Source of the DNA: DASZGI01 sp035938995
GTDB taxonomy: Bacteria > Actinomycetota > Actinomycetes > Streptomycetales > Catenulisporaceae
Reading direction: 5' to 3'
NCBI RefSeq assembly: GCF_035938995.1
Contig: NZ_DASZGI010000250.1
Span: 1 to 23,977 of the forward strand
Length of the DNA stretch: 23,977 nt
Part shown: piece after piece, positions 1 to 7,091 of the stretch
How positions within the stretch are numbered: position 1 is the first letter of the stretch
Layout of the letters: each line of letters begins with the position of its first letter
The notes under the pieces: generated by a model
Database searches by the model: none
What the model was told of the DNA's origin: nothing
Seen by the model: the letters and a program-made list of their open reading frames with translations, nothing else
Position numbers and translations under genes: made by a program

Positions 1-179
1 GCTTCGAGCCCTGCGATCACGCCCCGGTACTCGGCCACGTTGTTCGTCGCCCGGCCCAGGTACTCCGCCAGCTCCGCGAGCAGTTCGCCGGTGTCAGCGT
101 CGCGCACCACCGCGCCGTAGGAGGCCTCCCCTGGGTTCCCCCGCGACGCGCCGTCGGCCTCGATGATCAGGGTACGCAC
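1..179 (-). CDS. RNase HI-family protein, N-terminal part (cut by window edge)
   Basis: Only the first 59 codons are present; the gene runs off the left edge. Reading the minus strand from a GTG at 179 gives an RNase HI fold start: a first beta strand with IEADGASRGNPG, whose Asp is the first metal ligand, and later TNNVAEYRG, whose Glu is the second. Actinobacterial proteins with this start are often two-domain RNase H/acid phosphatases such as Rv2228c; whether the phosphatase half exists cannot be seen. The GTG lies 5 bp after the stop of the zinc-ribbon gene and has a short AAGG just upstream, so the two are probably co-transcribed and translationally linked. Likely role: cutting RNA in RNA-DNA hybrids. 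The family call is firm; the domain architecture is inferred from the conserved neighbourhood. Confidence 0.85.
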   Translation of the reverse strand, partial: MRTLIIEADGASRGNPGEASYGAVVRDADTGELLAELAEYLGRATNNVAEYRGVIAGLE

Positions 180-184
180 GTGCC

Positions 185-925
185 TTACAGCCCCGATTCC
201 TTCGTCCGCACCAGGATCCGGCGGCACGCGTCATGGCGGAGCACGGCGTCCGGCGCCGCGGCCTTGATCGCGTTGATCTCGGAAATGTCGAGCTCCAGCC
301 GACAACCTTCGCAGCGCCGCTGCTTGATCGCCGCCGCCCCTATCCCGCCGTACTGGCCGCGGATTTTCTCGTAGAGCGCCAGCAGGTCGGCCGGGACCTG
401 CCCGGCGAGCGTGTCGCGCTGCTGCTTCGTGAACGCCACGTCCTTGTCGATGCCGTCCACCTCGACGGCCAGCGCCGCGGCCTTGTTCCCCCGCTCGACC
501 TCAGCGGCGTCACGCTGCTTGGTGAGCTCGGCGGTGCGCGCCGCCGCGGACTCGGTGCGCTCCATCACGTCGAGCACGATGTCCTCGAGGTCTGACTGCC
601 GCTTGGCCAGCGACTCCAGCTCGCTCTGCAGCCCGGACAGCTCCTTCGCTCCGGTCGACCCGGAGTCCAGGAGCTTGCGGTCTCGTTCGGCGCGGGCGCG
701 CACCTGGTCAACGTCCGCCTCGGCCTTCTTCTGCTCGCGGGCCAGGTCGGATTCCGCCGTCGCGGCGGCCACGACCAGGTCGCGAAGCTGGCTCGCCCGC
801 GTTTCCAGCGCCGCGACCTCGGACAGCTGCGGCAGGGTGCGGCGGCGGTGCGCCAGCTGGCCCAGCTTCGAGTCGAGCGCCTGCAGGTCGAGCAGCCGCA
901 GCTGGTCGGCGGGCTCCGCGTTCAC
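185..925 (-). CDS. Coiled-coil protein with C-terminal zinc ribbon (DUF164 / C4-type family)
   Basis: A 246-residue protein. About residues 15-165 are a long charged helix with heptad-like Leu/Ala spacing, predicted coiled coil, followed by a C-terminal zinc ribbon. This is the layout of the actinobacterial DUF164 family (Rv2229c-like), whose biochemical role is not established; nucleic-acid or protein bridging is only a guess. The ribbon reads C205-x2-C208 then H231-x2-C234; from memory, relatives usually have a second CxxC, so this copy looks like C3H. The start chosen is GTG at 925, with GGGGAG nine bases upstream. An ATG at 946 would add seven residues but has no clear ribosome-binding site. 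It sits between the Nif3-like and RNase HI genes, an order also found in mycobacteria, so a shared operon is likely. Confidence 0.85.
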   Translation of the reverse strand: MNAEPADQLRLLDLQALDSKLGQLAHRRRTLPQLSEVAALETRASQLRDLVVAAATAESDLAREQKKAEADVDQVRARAERDRKLLDSGSTGAKELSGLQSELESLAKRQSDLEDIVLDVMERTESAAARTAELTKQRDAAEVERGNKAAALAVEVDGIDKDVAFTKQQRDTLAGQVPADLLALYEKIRGQYGGIGAAAIKQRRCEGCRLELDISEINAIKAAAPDAVLRHDACRRILVRTKESGL

Positions 926-991
926 CGGCGTTTTCTCCCCAATCATGGCGTCGTGCCGGTCGCCCGGCGGTGTGCACCTGCGCTAAGAATC

Positions 992-1870
992 TCAGTGGTC
1001 GTACTTCTGCCGCGTGTGGAGCGTCCACGGGTCGGTGACCAGCGTGGAGACGCGGACCTCCACCGTACCGCGCCCGGCCGCCCCGTCCGGCCCCATCCCG
1101 TCGAGCGAGGTCGTGAGCAGCGCGGCGGCGTCGGACAGCCACGGCCACTCGGTGGCCCAGTGCGCGACGTCCACCAGCGCGGGTCCGGCGTCCGCGGCGC
1201 CGAAACGTCCGGCCTCGATCGCCTCGGACGCCGGGTGGTGCCGAAGATCCGCAGTCACGTACGCGTCGGCGCCGGCCGCGCGTACCGCGGCCAGCAGCTC
1301 CCGGTCGTCGCCCGCCCCGCCGCACACCGCGACGAGCCGGATCGACCGGTCGGGATCCCCGGCGACGCGCACCCCGGCGCTCGTGGCAGGCAGCGACGAG
1401 GCCACGCGGGTGGCGAATGCGCGCAGCGGTTCCGCCTCGGGCAGCACGGCGAGCCGACCGAGCCCGCGAGCCGGGGCGTCCGGCCGGGGCAGAAGCGGTC
1501 CGACAACGGTGAGCCCGAGGGCGCGGGCGAGCGCGTCGGATACGCCGGGGTCGGCGACGTCGGCGTTGGTGTGCGCGGTCAGCAGCGCGACGCCGTGGGT
1601 GATCAGCTGGTGCACCGCGCGACCCTTGAACGTGGTGGCGGCGACTCCGTTCACCGGCTTGAGCAGCAGCGGATGGTGGGTGACCAGCAGATCGGCGCCC
1701 CACGCGACGGCCTCGTCGACGACGGCCTCGACCGGATCGACGGCGAAGAGCACTCTGCCGACCTCGGCAGCCGGGTCGCCGCAGACCAGGCCGACGGCGT
1801 CCCACGGCTCGGCCCAGCGCGGGTCGTATACGGAGTCGAGGATGCGAACCACCTCGGCGAGCGTCGGCAT
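992..1870 (-). CDS. Nif3-like dinuclear metal-centre protein (YbgI/Rv2230c family)
   Basis: A 292-residue protein matching the NIF3/YbgI family throughout. Visible metal-ligand motifs are T64-H65-H66-P67 (THHPL), H100-T-N-A-D104, and a C-terminal His followed by Glu (AHWATEWPW). The length fits the short form without a PII-like insert. Members form toroidal hexamers with two metal ions per site; the physiological substrate is unresolved, and a hydrolase role or GTP cyclohydrolase I type 2 annotation is usual. It is the first gene of a minus-strand block with the zinc-ribbon and RNase HI genes. There is no Shine-Dalgarno before the ATG, but TAGCCT lies seven bases upstream, suggesting a leaderless transcript. 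The stop is 45 bp from the ATG option of the next gene. Confidence 0.92.
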   Translation of the reverse strand: MPTLAEVVRILDSVYDPRWAEPWDAVGLVCGDPAAEVGRVLFAVDPVEAVVDEAVAWGADLLVTHHPLLLKPVNGVAATTFKGRAVHQLITHGVALLTAHTNADVADPGVSDALARALGLTVVGPLLPRPDAPARGLGRLAVLPEAEPLRAFATRVASSLPATSAGVRVAGDPDRSIRLVAVCGGAGDDRELLAAVRAAGADAYVTADLRHHPASEAIEAGRFGAADAGPALVDVAHWATEWPWLSDAAALLTTSLDGMGPDGAAGRGTVEVRVSTLVTDPWTLHTRQKYDH

Positions 1871-1877
1871 ACCCGCA

Positions 1878-1883
1878 AGGCTA
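1878..1883 (-). promoter_or_regulatory. Candidate -10 box for the Nif3-like gene (leaderless)
   Basis: TAGCCT fits the actinobacterial -10 pattern TANNNT and ends exactly seven bases before the ATG at 1870, so transcription could begin at the start codon itself. No convincing -35 was found. The same geometry recurs before several other genes in this window. Confidence 0.4.
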
Positions 1884-1992
1884 TATCGAGGCCGCCGCGA
1901 TTATCCGGAGCGGAGCGGACAAACTACGCCCCAAATCAGAGCCTTGTGTTTCCGGAGCCACCCGTCGCGGCGCGGTCGGCGTCCGGGCGCAG

Positions 1993-3075
1993 TCAGATTT
2001 CGAGCACCGTGCGGATCGCCGCGCCGGCCCGCATGAGGTCCAGCGCCTCGTCCACCCGCTCGATAGGCAGCCGCGCCGTGACCATCCCCTCGAGATCGAG
2101 CCGCCCGGCCCGCCACAGCCGGATCAGCCGGGCGAAGTCCGTCCGCGGATCCCCGCCGCCGTAGAACGAGGTCAGGATGCGCTTGTTGTCCAGGAAGAGC
2201 TCCGCCATCGAGAAGCTCACCGTGTCGGATCGGTTGCCCGCGCCGACCACGACCACGGCGCCGCCACGCCTGGTCAGCTTGTATGCCTGTCGCACCGTCT
2301 CGCCGCGCCCGACGCACTCGAAGACGTAGTCGAAGCCCCGGCCATCCGTAAGACGGGCGGTTATCTCGGCGGCGCCCTCCGGATCGGTAGCGTGCGTCGC
2401 GCCGAACCGCTCGACGGACGCGCGCTTCTCCTCGCTCGGGTCGATGGCCACGATCTCGGCCGCACCGGCGACCCGAGCGCCCTGAATCGCCGCGATGCCG
2501 ACGCCGCCACATCCGATCACGGCGACGCTCGACCCGGGCACCACACGTGCGGTGTTGAGTACCGCGCCGACGCCCGTGGTCACGCCGCATCCGATCAGCG
2601 CTGCGATGTCGAAGGGCACGTCATCGGGGATCGGGACGGCACACTGCCAGGGCACCACGAGCTCCTCAGCGAACGTGCCGGTGCCACACATCCCGTACGC
2701 GCTCTCGTCGCCGATGGTGAAGTTCGCGGTCAGTGCCGTCGGAACGAACAGTTCGGCGCAGAGGTTGGCCTCGCCCGCCAGGCATGCAGGGCAGATGCCG
2801 CACGGCGGGACCCAGCACACGATGACGCGTCCGCCGACTCGCAATCGGTCCGGAACGTCGGCGCCGACCTCGGCGAGCACACCGGCGCCCTCGTGCCCGA
2901 GCACAAACGGCTTTTTATTAGGCAGGATCCCGGCCATCGCCGACAGGTCCGAGTGGCAGACTCCGGCAGCCTTGATCTGAATCCGCACGTCGCTGGGACC
3001 GACCGGACGCGTGCCCACGTCGCCCCGGATCTCGGTGCGTTCCTGCCCCGCCTTCCGCACCATCGCAGCTCGCAT
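1993..3075 (-). CDS. Zinc-dependent NAD(P) alcohol dehydrogenase, MDR superfamily
   Basis: A 360-residue medium-chain dehydrogenase with the full zinc set. Catalytic zinc ligands are C40 (GVCHSD), H61-E62 (GHEGAG) and C163 (GCGV). Structural zinc ligands are C92, C95, C98 and C106 in the lobe loop. The Rossmann motif GCGGVG is at 188-193, followed by D212, which favours NAD over NADP. It resembles class III-type alcohol or thiol-adduct dehydrogenases; the substrate cannot be read from sequence. The start at 3075 matches the family N-terminus. The frame is open up to 3222, but that extension runs through the non-coding inverted repeat and an operator palindrome. It lies downstream of the exporter on the same strand, separated by an operator-rich 265 bp. 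A few AT-rich codons (AAT AAA AAG near residue 53) stand out. Confidence 0.9.
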   Translation of the reverse strand: MRAAMVRKAGQERTEIRGDVGTRPVGPSDVRIQIKAAGVCHSDLSAMAGILPNKKPFVLGHEGAGVLAEVGADVPDRLRVGGRVIVCWVPPCGICPACLAGEANLCAELFVPTALTANFTIGDESAYGMCGTGTFAEELVVPWQCAVPIPDDVPFDIAALIGCGVTTGVGAVLNTARVVPGSSVAVIGCGGVGIAAIQGARVAGAAEIVAIDPSEEKRASVERFGATHATDPEGAAEITARLTDGRGFDYVFECVGRGETVRQAYKLTRRGGAVVVVGAGNRSDTVSFSMAELFLDNKRILTSFYGGGDPRTDFARLIRLWRAGRLDLEGMVTARLPIERVDEALDLMRAGAAIRTVLEI

Positions 3076-3082
3076 GCCAGTC

Positions 3083-3088
3083 ACTCTA
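3083..3088 (-). promoter_or_regulatory. Candidate -10 box for the alcohol dehydrogenase (leaderless)
   Basis: TAGAGT lies seven bases before the ATG at 3075, and no good Shine-Dalgarno is present. With a 17-bp spacer, the -35 position would fall on the outer edge of the inverted repeat at 3108-3148, so a protein or structure there could block this promoter. Confidence 0.4.
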
Positions 3089-3107
3089 ATGGCGTCTCCC
3101 CAACACG

Positions 3108-3148
3108 GAATCGCTCCCCCATGGCCGCGTGGCCATGGGGAGCGATTC
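3108..3148. repeat. Long inverted repeat (18-bp arms, one bulge, 4-nt centre)
   Basis: The left arm is 3108-3126 and the right arm 3131-3148, around a GCGT centre. The arms (GGCCATGGGG-AGCGATTC on one side) match perfectly except for one extra C in the left run. It sits 33 bp upstream of the alcohol dehydrogenase ATG and downstream of the exporter stop. It could terminate exporter transcripts, although no T-run follows on the minus strand, or be an operator over the dehydrogenase -35 region. Another short AGCGAT/ATCGCT pairing lies just to its right. Confidence 0.7.
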
Positions 3149-3170
3149 GCTAGCGATGACTTCGTTTGTA

Positions 3171-3335
3171 AGACGACCGGTCGTCTCAACTCGGATGGCC
3201 TGCAACGTCCCGGTCGGCCCAAAACGACCGGTCGTCTCGATTCAGACGCCCATCAGTCCTGGCCGGAATAGAACGACCGGTCGTCTCGATTCAGATGGGC
3301 CGCCACATCCCGTCCGATTTGAAACGACCGGTCGT
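3171..3335. promoter_or_regulatory. Array of four ACGACCGGTCGT palindromes, candidate TetR-type operators
   Basis: The perfect 12-bp palindrome ACGACCGGTCGT occurs at 3173-3184, 3224-3235, 3273-3284 and 3324-3335. The first copy extends to the 16-bp palindrome AGACGACCGGTCGTCT. Centre-to-centre spacings are 51, 49 and 51 bp, close to five helical turns. Each copy is followed by similar bases (TCTCRAYTCRGA in copies 1-3), so the array may have arisen by tandem duplication of a ~50-bp unit. The last copy is 6 bp from the exporter stop; the array lies about 100-255 bp upstream of the dehydrogenase start. Palindromes of this kind are typical of TetR-family operators, but no TetR gene is in the window. 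Confidence 0.65.
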
Positions 3336-3340
3336 CTTAG

Positions 3341-4867
3341 TTAGACCAGCTCGGGCTCACGCAGAACGATCGGCTCCAGCTCGACCTCGGTCTCGGCGGT
3401 CGCCCCGGCTTCACGGACGGTCGAGGCGGCGGCGCTCTTGCGCACCCGCAGCAGCAGAGGCACGACGGCCGCGCCCAGCCCGAGCGCGCCGGCGACGATG
3501 AACGCGGTGTGGTAGGCGGTCACGGTCGGCAGCTCGTGCCCGGCCAGCGGAGTGTGCGCCAGCAGCGCCTGCGGGATGACATTGCCGGTCAGGAGCGCGG
3601 TCGCGACCGCGGTGCCCACCGCACCGCCGACCGTCCGCAGCACCGCGTTCATGCCGTTGGCGACGCCGGACTGCTCGACCGGCACGGCACCGTTGATGAA
3701 CGCGGGCATCGCGGCGTACGCCAAGCCGATCCCGAGACCCATCACACCGCTCGCTGCGTACACGTCCGTCTGCGTCCCGTGCCACGGCGCCAGCGAGAGC
3801 AGCGCCAGACCGGTCAGCAGGCCGCCCGCGACCATCGGCACCCTCGGCCCGAACCGCCCGATCAGCCGTGCCCCGATCGGCGCGCCCAGGAAGGAGCCGA
3901 TCGCGGACGGCAGCAGCAGGATCCCGGCGTGCAGCACGGTCGCACCGAAGCCGTAGCCGACCGCCGACGGGGTCTGGGTGAAGTCGGACAGCAGAGCGAA
4001 GGAGGCGTACATGGCGAAGCCGATCAGCATCGCGGACAGGTTCGTCACCGCGACCACCGGCTTGGCCAGCATTCTGACGTCCACCAGCGGGTGCGTGGTC
4101 TTCAGCTCGACCAGGACCCAGACGCCCAGCAGCACGGCCGCCGACGCGAACAGCGCGACGATCGAGGTGGCGCCCCATCCCCACCGGGAGCCCTCGCTCA
4201 CCGCGAGCAGCAGGGTGACCAGCCAGCCGGCCAGCAGCAGCGCACCGAGCGGGTCGGCGCCCCCGGCGCGGTCCACCACCGGGTCCTTGCGCACCGCGAA
4301 CAGGACGGCGACGAAGGCGAGCGCGGCGATCCCGAGCCCCATCGCGAAGACGTCCCGGTAACCGCCGTGCTGCATGACCAGTCCAGTGGCGACCAAGCCG
4401 AGACCCGAGCCGACGCCGAGGGAGGCGGAGACGAGCGCGACGCCGCCGGTGACCTTCTCGCGCGGCAGCTCGTCACGCACGATCGCGATGGACAGCGGCA
4501 GCACACCGCCGCCCAGGCCCATAAGCACCCGGCCGACCAGCACGGTGAGGAAGCTGCCGCCGAGCACCGCGAGCAGCGAGCCCGCCACGACGCCGGCGAT
4601 GGAGAGCAGCAGCATCGGCTTGCGTCCGCGCAGATCGCCGATCCGGCCGAGCAGCGGCGTGAACACTGCCGCGGCCAGCAGGTTCGCGGTCATCATCCAG
4701 GCGATGTTGCTCGTGCTGGTGCGGAACTGGCCGGCCAGGTCCGGCAGGATCGGCACGATGCTGGTCTGCACGACGGAGAAGGCGAGCATGGCCAGGGTGA
4801 GGGCGCCGAGCAGCGCCCCCGGGCGGGGATGCAGGTCGCGGGCGGGATGCCCGTTCTGGTGGGACAT
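3341..4867 (-). CDS. MFS transporter, DHA2-like 14-TM drug exporter
   Basis: A 508-residue membrane protein with about 14 hydrophobic segments starting near residue 18, as in the DHA2 proton:drug antiporter family (EmrB/QacA/LfrA-like). Motif A is GRIGDLRGRK at residues 74-83 in the first cytoplasmic loop. A motif C-like stretch (VSASLGVGSGLGLVATG) follows in TM5. The C-terminal tail of about 40 residues is soluble and Glu-rich. The ATG at 4867 has AGGAG nine bases upstream. It diverges from a MarR-family gene across 163 bp holding two inverted repeats, so substrate-induced relief of MarR repression is the likely control. Export of a toxic small molecule is inferred; the substrate is unknown. 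The dehydrogenase downstream may act on the same or a related compound. Confidence 0.9.
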   Translation of the reverse strand: MSHQNGHPARDLHPRPGALLGALTLAMLAFSVVQTSIVPILPDLAGQFRTSTSNIAWMMTANLLAAAVFTPLLGRIGDLRGRKPMLLLSIAGVVAGSLLAVLGGSFLTVLVGRVLMGLGGGVLPLSIAIVRDELPREKVTGGVALVSASLGVGSGLGLVATGLVMQHGGYRDVFAMGLGIAALAFVAVLFAVRKDPVVDRAGGADPLGALLLAGWLVTLLLAVSEGSRWGWGATSIVALFASAAVLLGVWVLVELKTTHPLVDVRMLAKPVVAVTNLSAMLIGFAMYASFALLSDFTQTPSAVGYGFGATVLHAGILLLPSAIGSFLGAPIGARLIGRFGPRVPMVAGGLLTGLALLSLAPWHGTQTDVYAASGVMGLGIGLAYAAMPAFINGAVPVEQSGVANGMNAVLRTVGGAVGTAVATALLTGNVIPQALLAHTPLAGHELPTVTAYHTAFIVAGALGLGAAVVPLLLRVRKSAAASTVREAGATAETEVELEPIVLREPELV

Positions 4868-4951
4868 GGCGGCGAACTCCTGTGCGTGTGGTCTGGGCCG
4901 AACGCCCGCGTGGCCTCATCGCCACAGGTCGTTCATAAGCAGGATAGTTAA

Positions 4952-4965
4952 GTTACTGAAGTAAC
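4952..4965. promoter_or_regulatory. Inverted repeat GTTACT-GA-AGTAAC, candidate MarR operator
   Basis: Perfect 6-bp arms around a 2-bp centre in the divergent exporter/marR intergenic region, 84 bp from the exporter ATG. It resembles the second site at 5007-5021, since both contain a TACTGAA/TACCTGAAA-like core. Binding by the adjacent MarR protein is inferred. Confidence 0.5.
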
Positions 4966-5006
4966 CATGCCCTGGAACCTCCTGGCAGTCAAATATTTCA
5001 TCTCCT

Positions 5007-5021
5007 TAACCTTTCAGGTAG
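5007..5021. promoter_or_regulatory. Imperfect inverted repeat TAACCT-TTC-AGGTAG, second candidate MarR operator
   Basis: Five of six arm positions pair around a 3-bp centre. The site overlaps the TAGCAT box at 5019-5024 that would be the -10 element of marR, so occupancy would autorepress marR. Confidence 0.45.
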
Positions 5022-5024
5022 CAT
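5019..5024 (+). promoter_or_regulatory. Candidate -10 box for the marR gene (leaderless)
   Basis: TAGCAT ends six bases before the ATG at 5031. No strong Shine-Dalgarno precedes the gene, consistent with a leaderless transcript. Confidence 0.4.
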
Positions 5025-5030
5025 GGTTCC

Positions 5031-5525
5031 ATGCGCCGCGATCCAGTCACCCGGGAAGTGCTCTCGCTGATCGCCGGCATGTCTACCCGCTTCTACGGCG
5101 AATACGACGACGCCGCCGCGGCCCAGGACCTGACCGGTGTGCAGGCGAGGCTGCTCGCCATCGTCGCCGACCGGCCCGTGCCGATGAACCAGATCGCCTC
5201 GATGCTCAAGTGCGAGCCGTCGAACATCACCGGACTGGTGGACCGGCTGGCCGCGCGTGGCCTGGTCACCCGCGAGGCGAGCCCGACCGACCGGCGGGTC
5301 AAGCTGATCACCGTCACCGAGGAGGGCGCGGAGCTCAGCGCGAAGGTGTGGTCGGCGCTCGACTTCGCCGCCGAACCGCTGGCCGCGCTCAGTCCGCAGG
5401 AGCGGCTGACGCTGCGCGACCTGATGCGCCGCATCTCGGCTGACGACCCGTCCGTGCTCGAGGCCGCAGCGAAGCTCGGCGCGACGGCCGTGCAGCCGGA
5501 GAGAGCCGGGCAGGGCGCCGAGTAG
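5031..5525 (+). CDS. MarR-family winged-helix transcriptional regulator
   Basis: A 164-residue protein with the MarR fold. Helices for dimerisation are at the N-terminus. The winged helix-turn-helix spans about residues 35-95, with PMNQIASMLKCEPSNITGLV containing the recognition helix (62-74). The wing has the family signature SPTDRRVKLITVTEEG (84-99). A single Cys at 61, at the start of the recognition helix, might be redox-sensitive, but this is a guess. It diverges from the MFS exporter, a standard repressor-exporter pair, and two inverted repeats between the genes are candidate operators. The C-terminal 30 residues are poorly conserved-looking and probably unstructured. Likely role: ligand-responsive repressor of the exporter and of itself. 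Confidence 0.92.
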   Translation: MRRDPVTREVLSLIAGMSTRFYGEYDDAAAAQDLTGVQARLLAIVADRPVPMNQIASMLKCEPSNITGLVDRLAARGLVTREASPTDRRVKLITVTEEGAELSAKVWSALDFAAEPLAALSPQERLTLRDLMRRISADDPSVLEAAAKLGATAVQPERAGQGAE

Positions 5526-5774
5526 CCGGACACGAGCTCAGCGCCCGTAGCTCGCCGCGCCTATGCACGTGTCCCACGCTCATTCGACGCGGACGCAGCG
5601 GCCAGCGACGGCCTGCGCCGCCGTCACCACCTCCCCGCCCTCTGCCAGGCGCGGAGCCGCCGCCCGTTTGTTACCGCCTGGTAGCATGTGCGCGCGTAGT
5701 AACATTCACCATTCGCAGCGGGCACCAGGGAGTCGGACGTGGGTCACGGCGTGCCGTCCGACGCCGGACGTGGC
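5526..5774. other. Non-coding region upstream of the glycosyltransferase operon
   Basis: About 250 bp without a supported gene. The only notable items are TACC-gcct-GGTA at 5672-5683, directly followed by TAGCAT (5682-5687), which could be a -10 box giving a leader of about 80 nt before the ATG at 5775. No matching -35 was found. Confidence 0.35.
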
Positions 5775-7091
5775 ATGAATGCGCAGTTCAGCGCCTCCTC
5801 GTTACGTATCGCGCTGCTGAGTTACCGCGGCAACCCGTATTCCGGCGGACAAGGCGTCTACATTCGCAACCTTTCCCGCGAGCTGGTCGCGTTGGGCCAC
5901 CGCGTCGAGGTGTTCGCCGGGCAGCCCTATCCGATCCTCGATCCCGGCGTCGCCTTCACCCCGCTGCCGAGCCTCGACCTGTACCGCCAGCCGGACCCCT
6001 TTCGCACTCCCCGCCCCCGCGAGTACCGCGACCTAATCGACGTCCTCGAGGTGCTCATCATGTGGACGGCGGGCTTCCCCGAACCGGCCACCTTCGCCCT
6101 GCGCGCCGCCCGGCATCTGGCGACCCGCCGGGCCGACTTCGACGTCGTCCACGACAACCAGTGCCTCGGGCGCGGCCTGCTCAAGCTGCCGAAGCTGGGC
6201 CTCCCGACGCTCGCCACGATCCACCACCCGGTCCAGGTGGACCGCGCCCTGGAGCTCGCCGCGGCCACCGGCCTGCGCCACATCACCCTGCGTCGCTGGT
6301 ACGGGTTCATCCGGATGCAGGAGCGGGTCGCCCACCGGATACCGGAGATCATCACGGTCTCGTCCTCCTCCGCCGACCAGATCGCGCACTATTTCGGCGT
6401 CGCGCCGGAGCGGATCACAGCGATCCCGATCGGCACGGACGTCGAGCGGTTCTCTCCGTCCCCCGCGGTTCCCAAGGTGCCGGGACGGATCGTCACCACC
6501 GCCAGCGCGGACACGCCGCTCAAGGGCCTGGCCGTGCTCGTCGAGGCGCTCGCCAAGGTGCGCGCCGAGCACGACCACGCCGAACTGGTGGTCATCGGCA
6601 AGACCAAGCCGGACGGTCCGGTCGCGCGCACCATCGACCGCTTCGGGCTGGCGCCGTACATCGACTTCCGGTCCGGGCTGAGCGAAGACGAGCTCGTCGG
6701 CCTGCTGCGCTCGGCCGAGATCGCCTGCGTGCCGTCGCTCTACGAGGGTTTCTCGCTGCCCGCGATCGAGGCGATGGCCGTCGGGCTGCCGCTGGTCTCC
6801 ACCACCGGCGGCGCGATCCCCGAGGTGGCCGGCGCGGACGGGGAGACGACGCTGGCCGTGCCTCCGGGAGAGGCCCCAGCCCTGGCCGCCGCCCTGATCC
6901 GGCTCCTGGGCGACCCCGCGCTGCGCGAACGGCTCGGCGCGGCGGGGCGCGAGCGGGCCGTCCGGCGGTTCACCTGGCGCGCCGCTGCGGCCGCGACGGC
7001 GGACCGGTACCGTGCACGCATCGCAGCATGCGACAACGCCGGTCCGGACCGGGCGGCGTCCCAACCGGCCGAGGGGATCGTGCCTTGCTGA
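5775..7091 (+). CDS. Family 4 glycosyltransferase (GT-B fold)
   Basis: A 438-residue GT-B glycosyltransferase. The N-terminal Rossmann half begins LRIALLSYRGNPYSGGQGVYIRNL, with the glycine-rich GGQG loop that contacts donor phosphate in GT4 enzymes. The C-terminal half carries the retaining-enzyme signature E-x7-E (E324-GFSLPAI-E332), preceded by a typical GT4 strand (RIVTTASADTPLKGLAVLVEAL). It would transfer a sugar from a nucleotide donor at the cytoplasm; donor and acceptor are unknown. The ATG at 5775 is preferred over one at 5739 because homologous sequence starts only after it. It is first in an operon whose second gene starts inside its last codons. There is loose similarity in content to the mycobacterial Rv3030/Rv3032 methyltransferase-GT4 pair, which may be coincidental. 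Confidence 0.9.
   Translation: MNAQFSASSLRIALLSYRGNPYSGGQGVYIRNLSRELVALGHRVEVFAGQPYPILDPGVAFTPLPSLDLYRQPDPFRTPRPREYRDLIDVLEVLIMWTAGFPEPATFALRAARHLATRRADFDVVHDNQCLGRGLLKLPKLGLPTLATIHHPVQVDRALELAAATGLRHITLRRWYGFIRMQERVAHRIPEIITVSSSSADQIAHYFGVAPERITAIPIGTDVERFSPSPAVPKVPGRIVTTASADTPLKGLAVLVEALAKVRAEHDHAELVVIGKTKPDGPVARTIDRFGLAPYIDFRSGLSEDELVGLLRSAEIACVPSLYEGFSLPAIEAMAVGLPLVSTTGGAIPEVAGADGETTLAVPPGEAPALAAALIRLLGDPALRERLGAAGRERAVRRFTWRAAAAATADRYRARIAACDNAGPDRAASQPAEGIVPC

Noticed and set aside
3076..3222. 49-residue N-terminal extension of the alcohol dehydrogenase
   Set aside because: It spans the inverted repeat and one operator palindrome, and the family N-terminus begins at the ATG at 3075.
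3171..3340. CRISPR-like array of ~23-bp repeats with ~27-bp spacers
   Set aside because: Only four units, the repeated core is a perfect palindrome, the supposed spacers resemble each other, and there are no cas genes. Operators or a tandem duplication explain it better.
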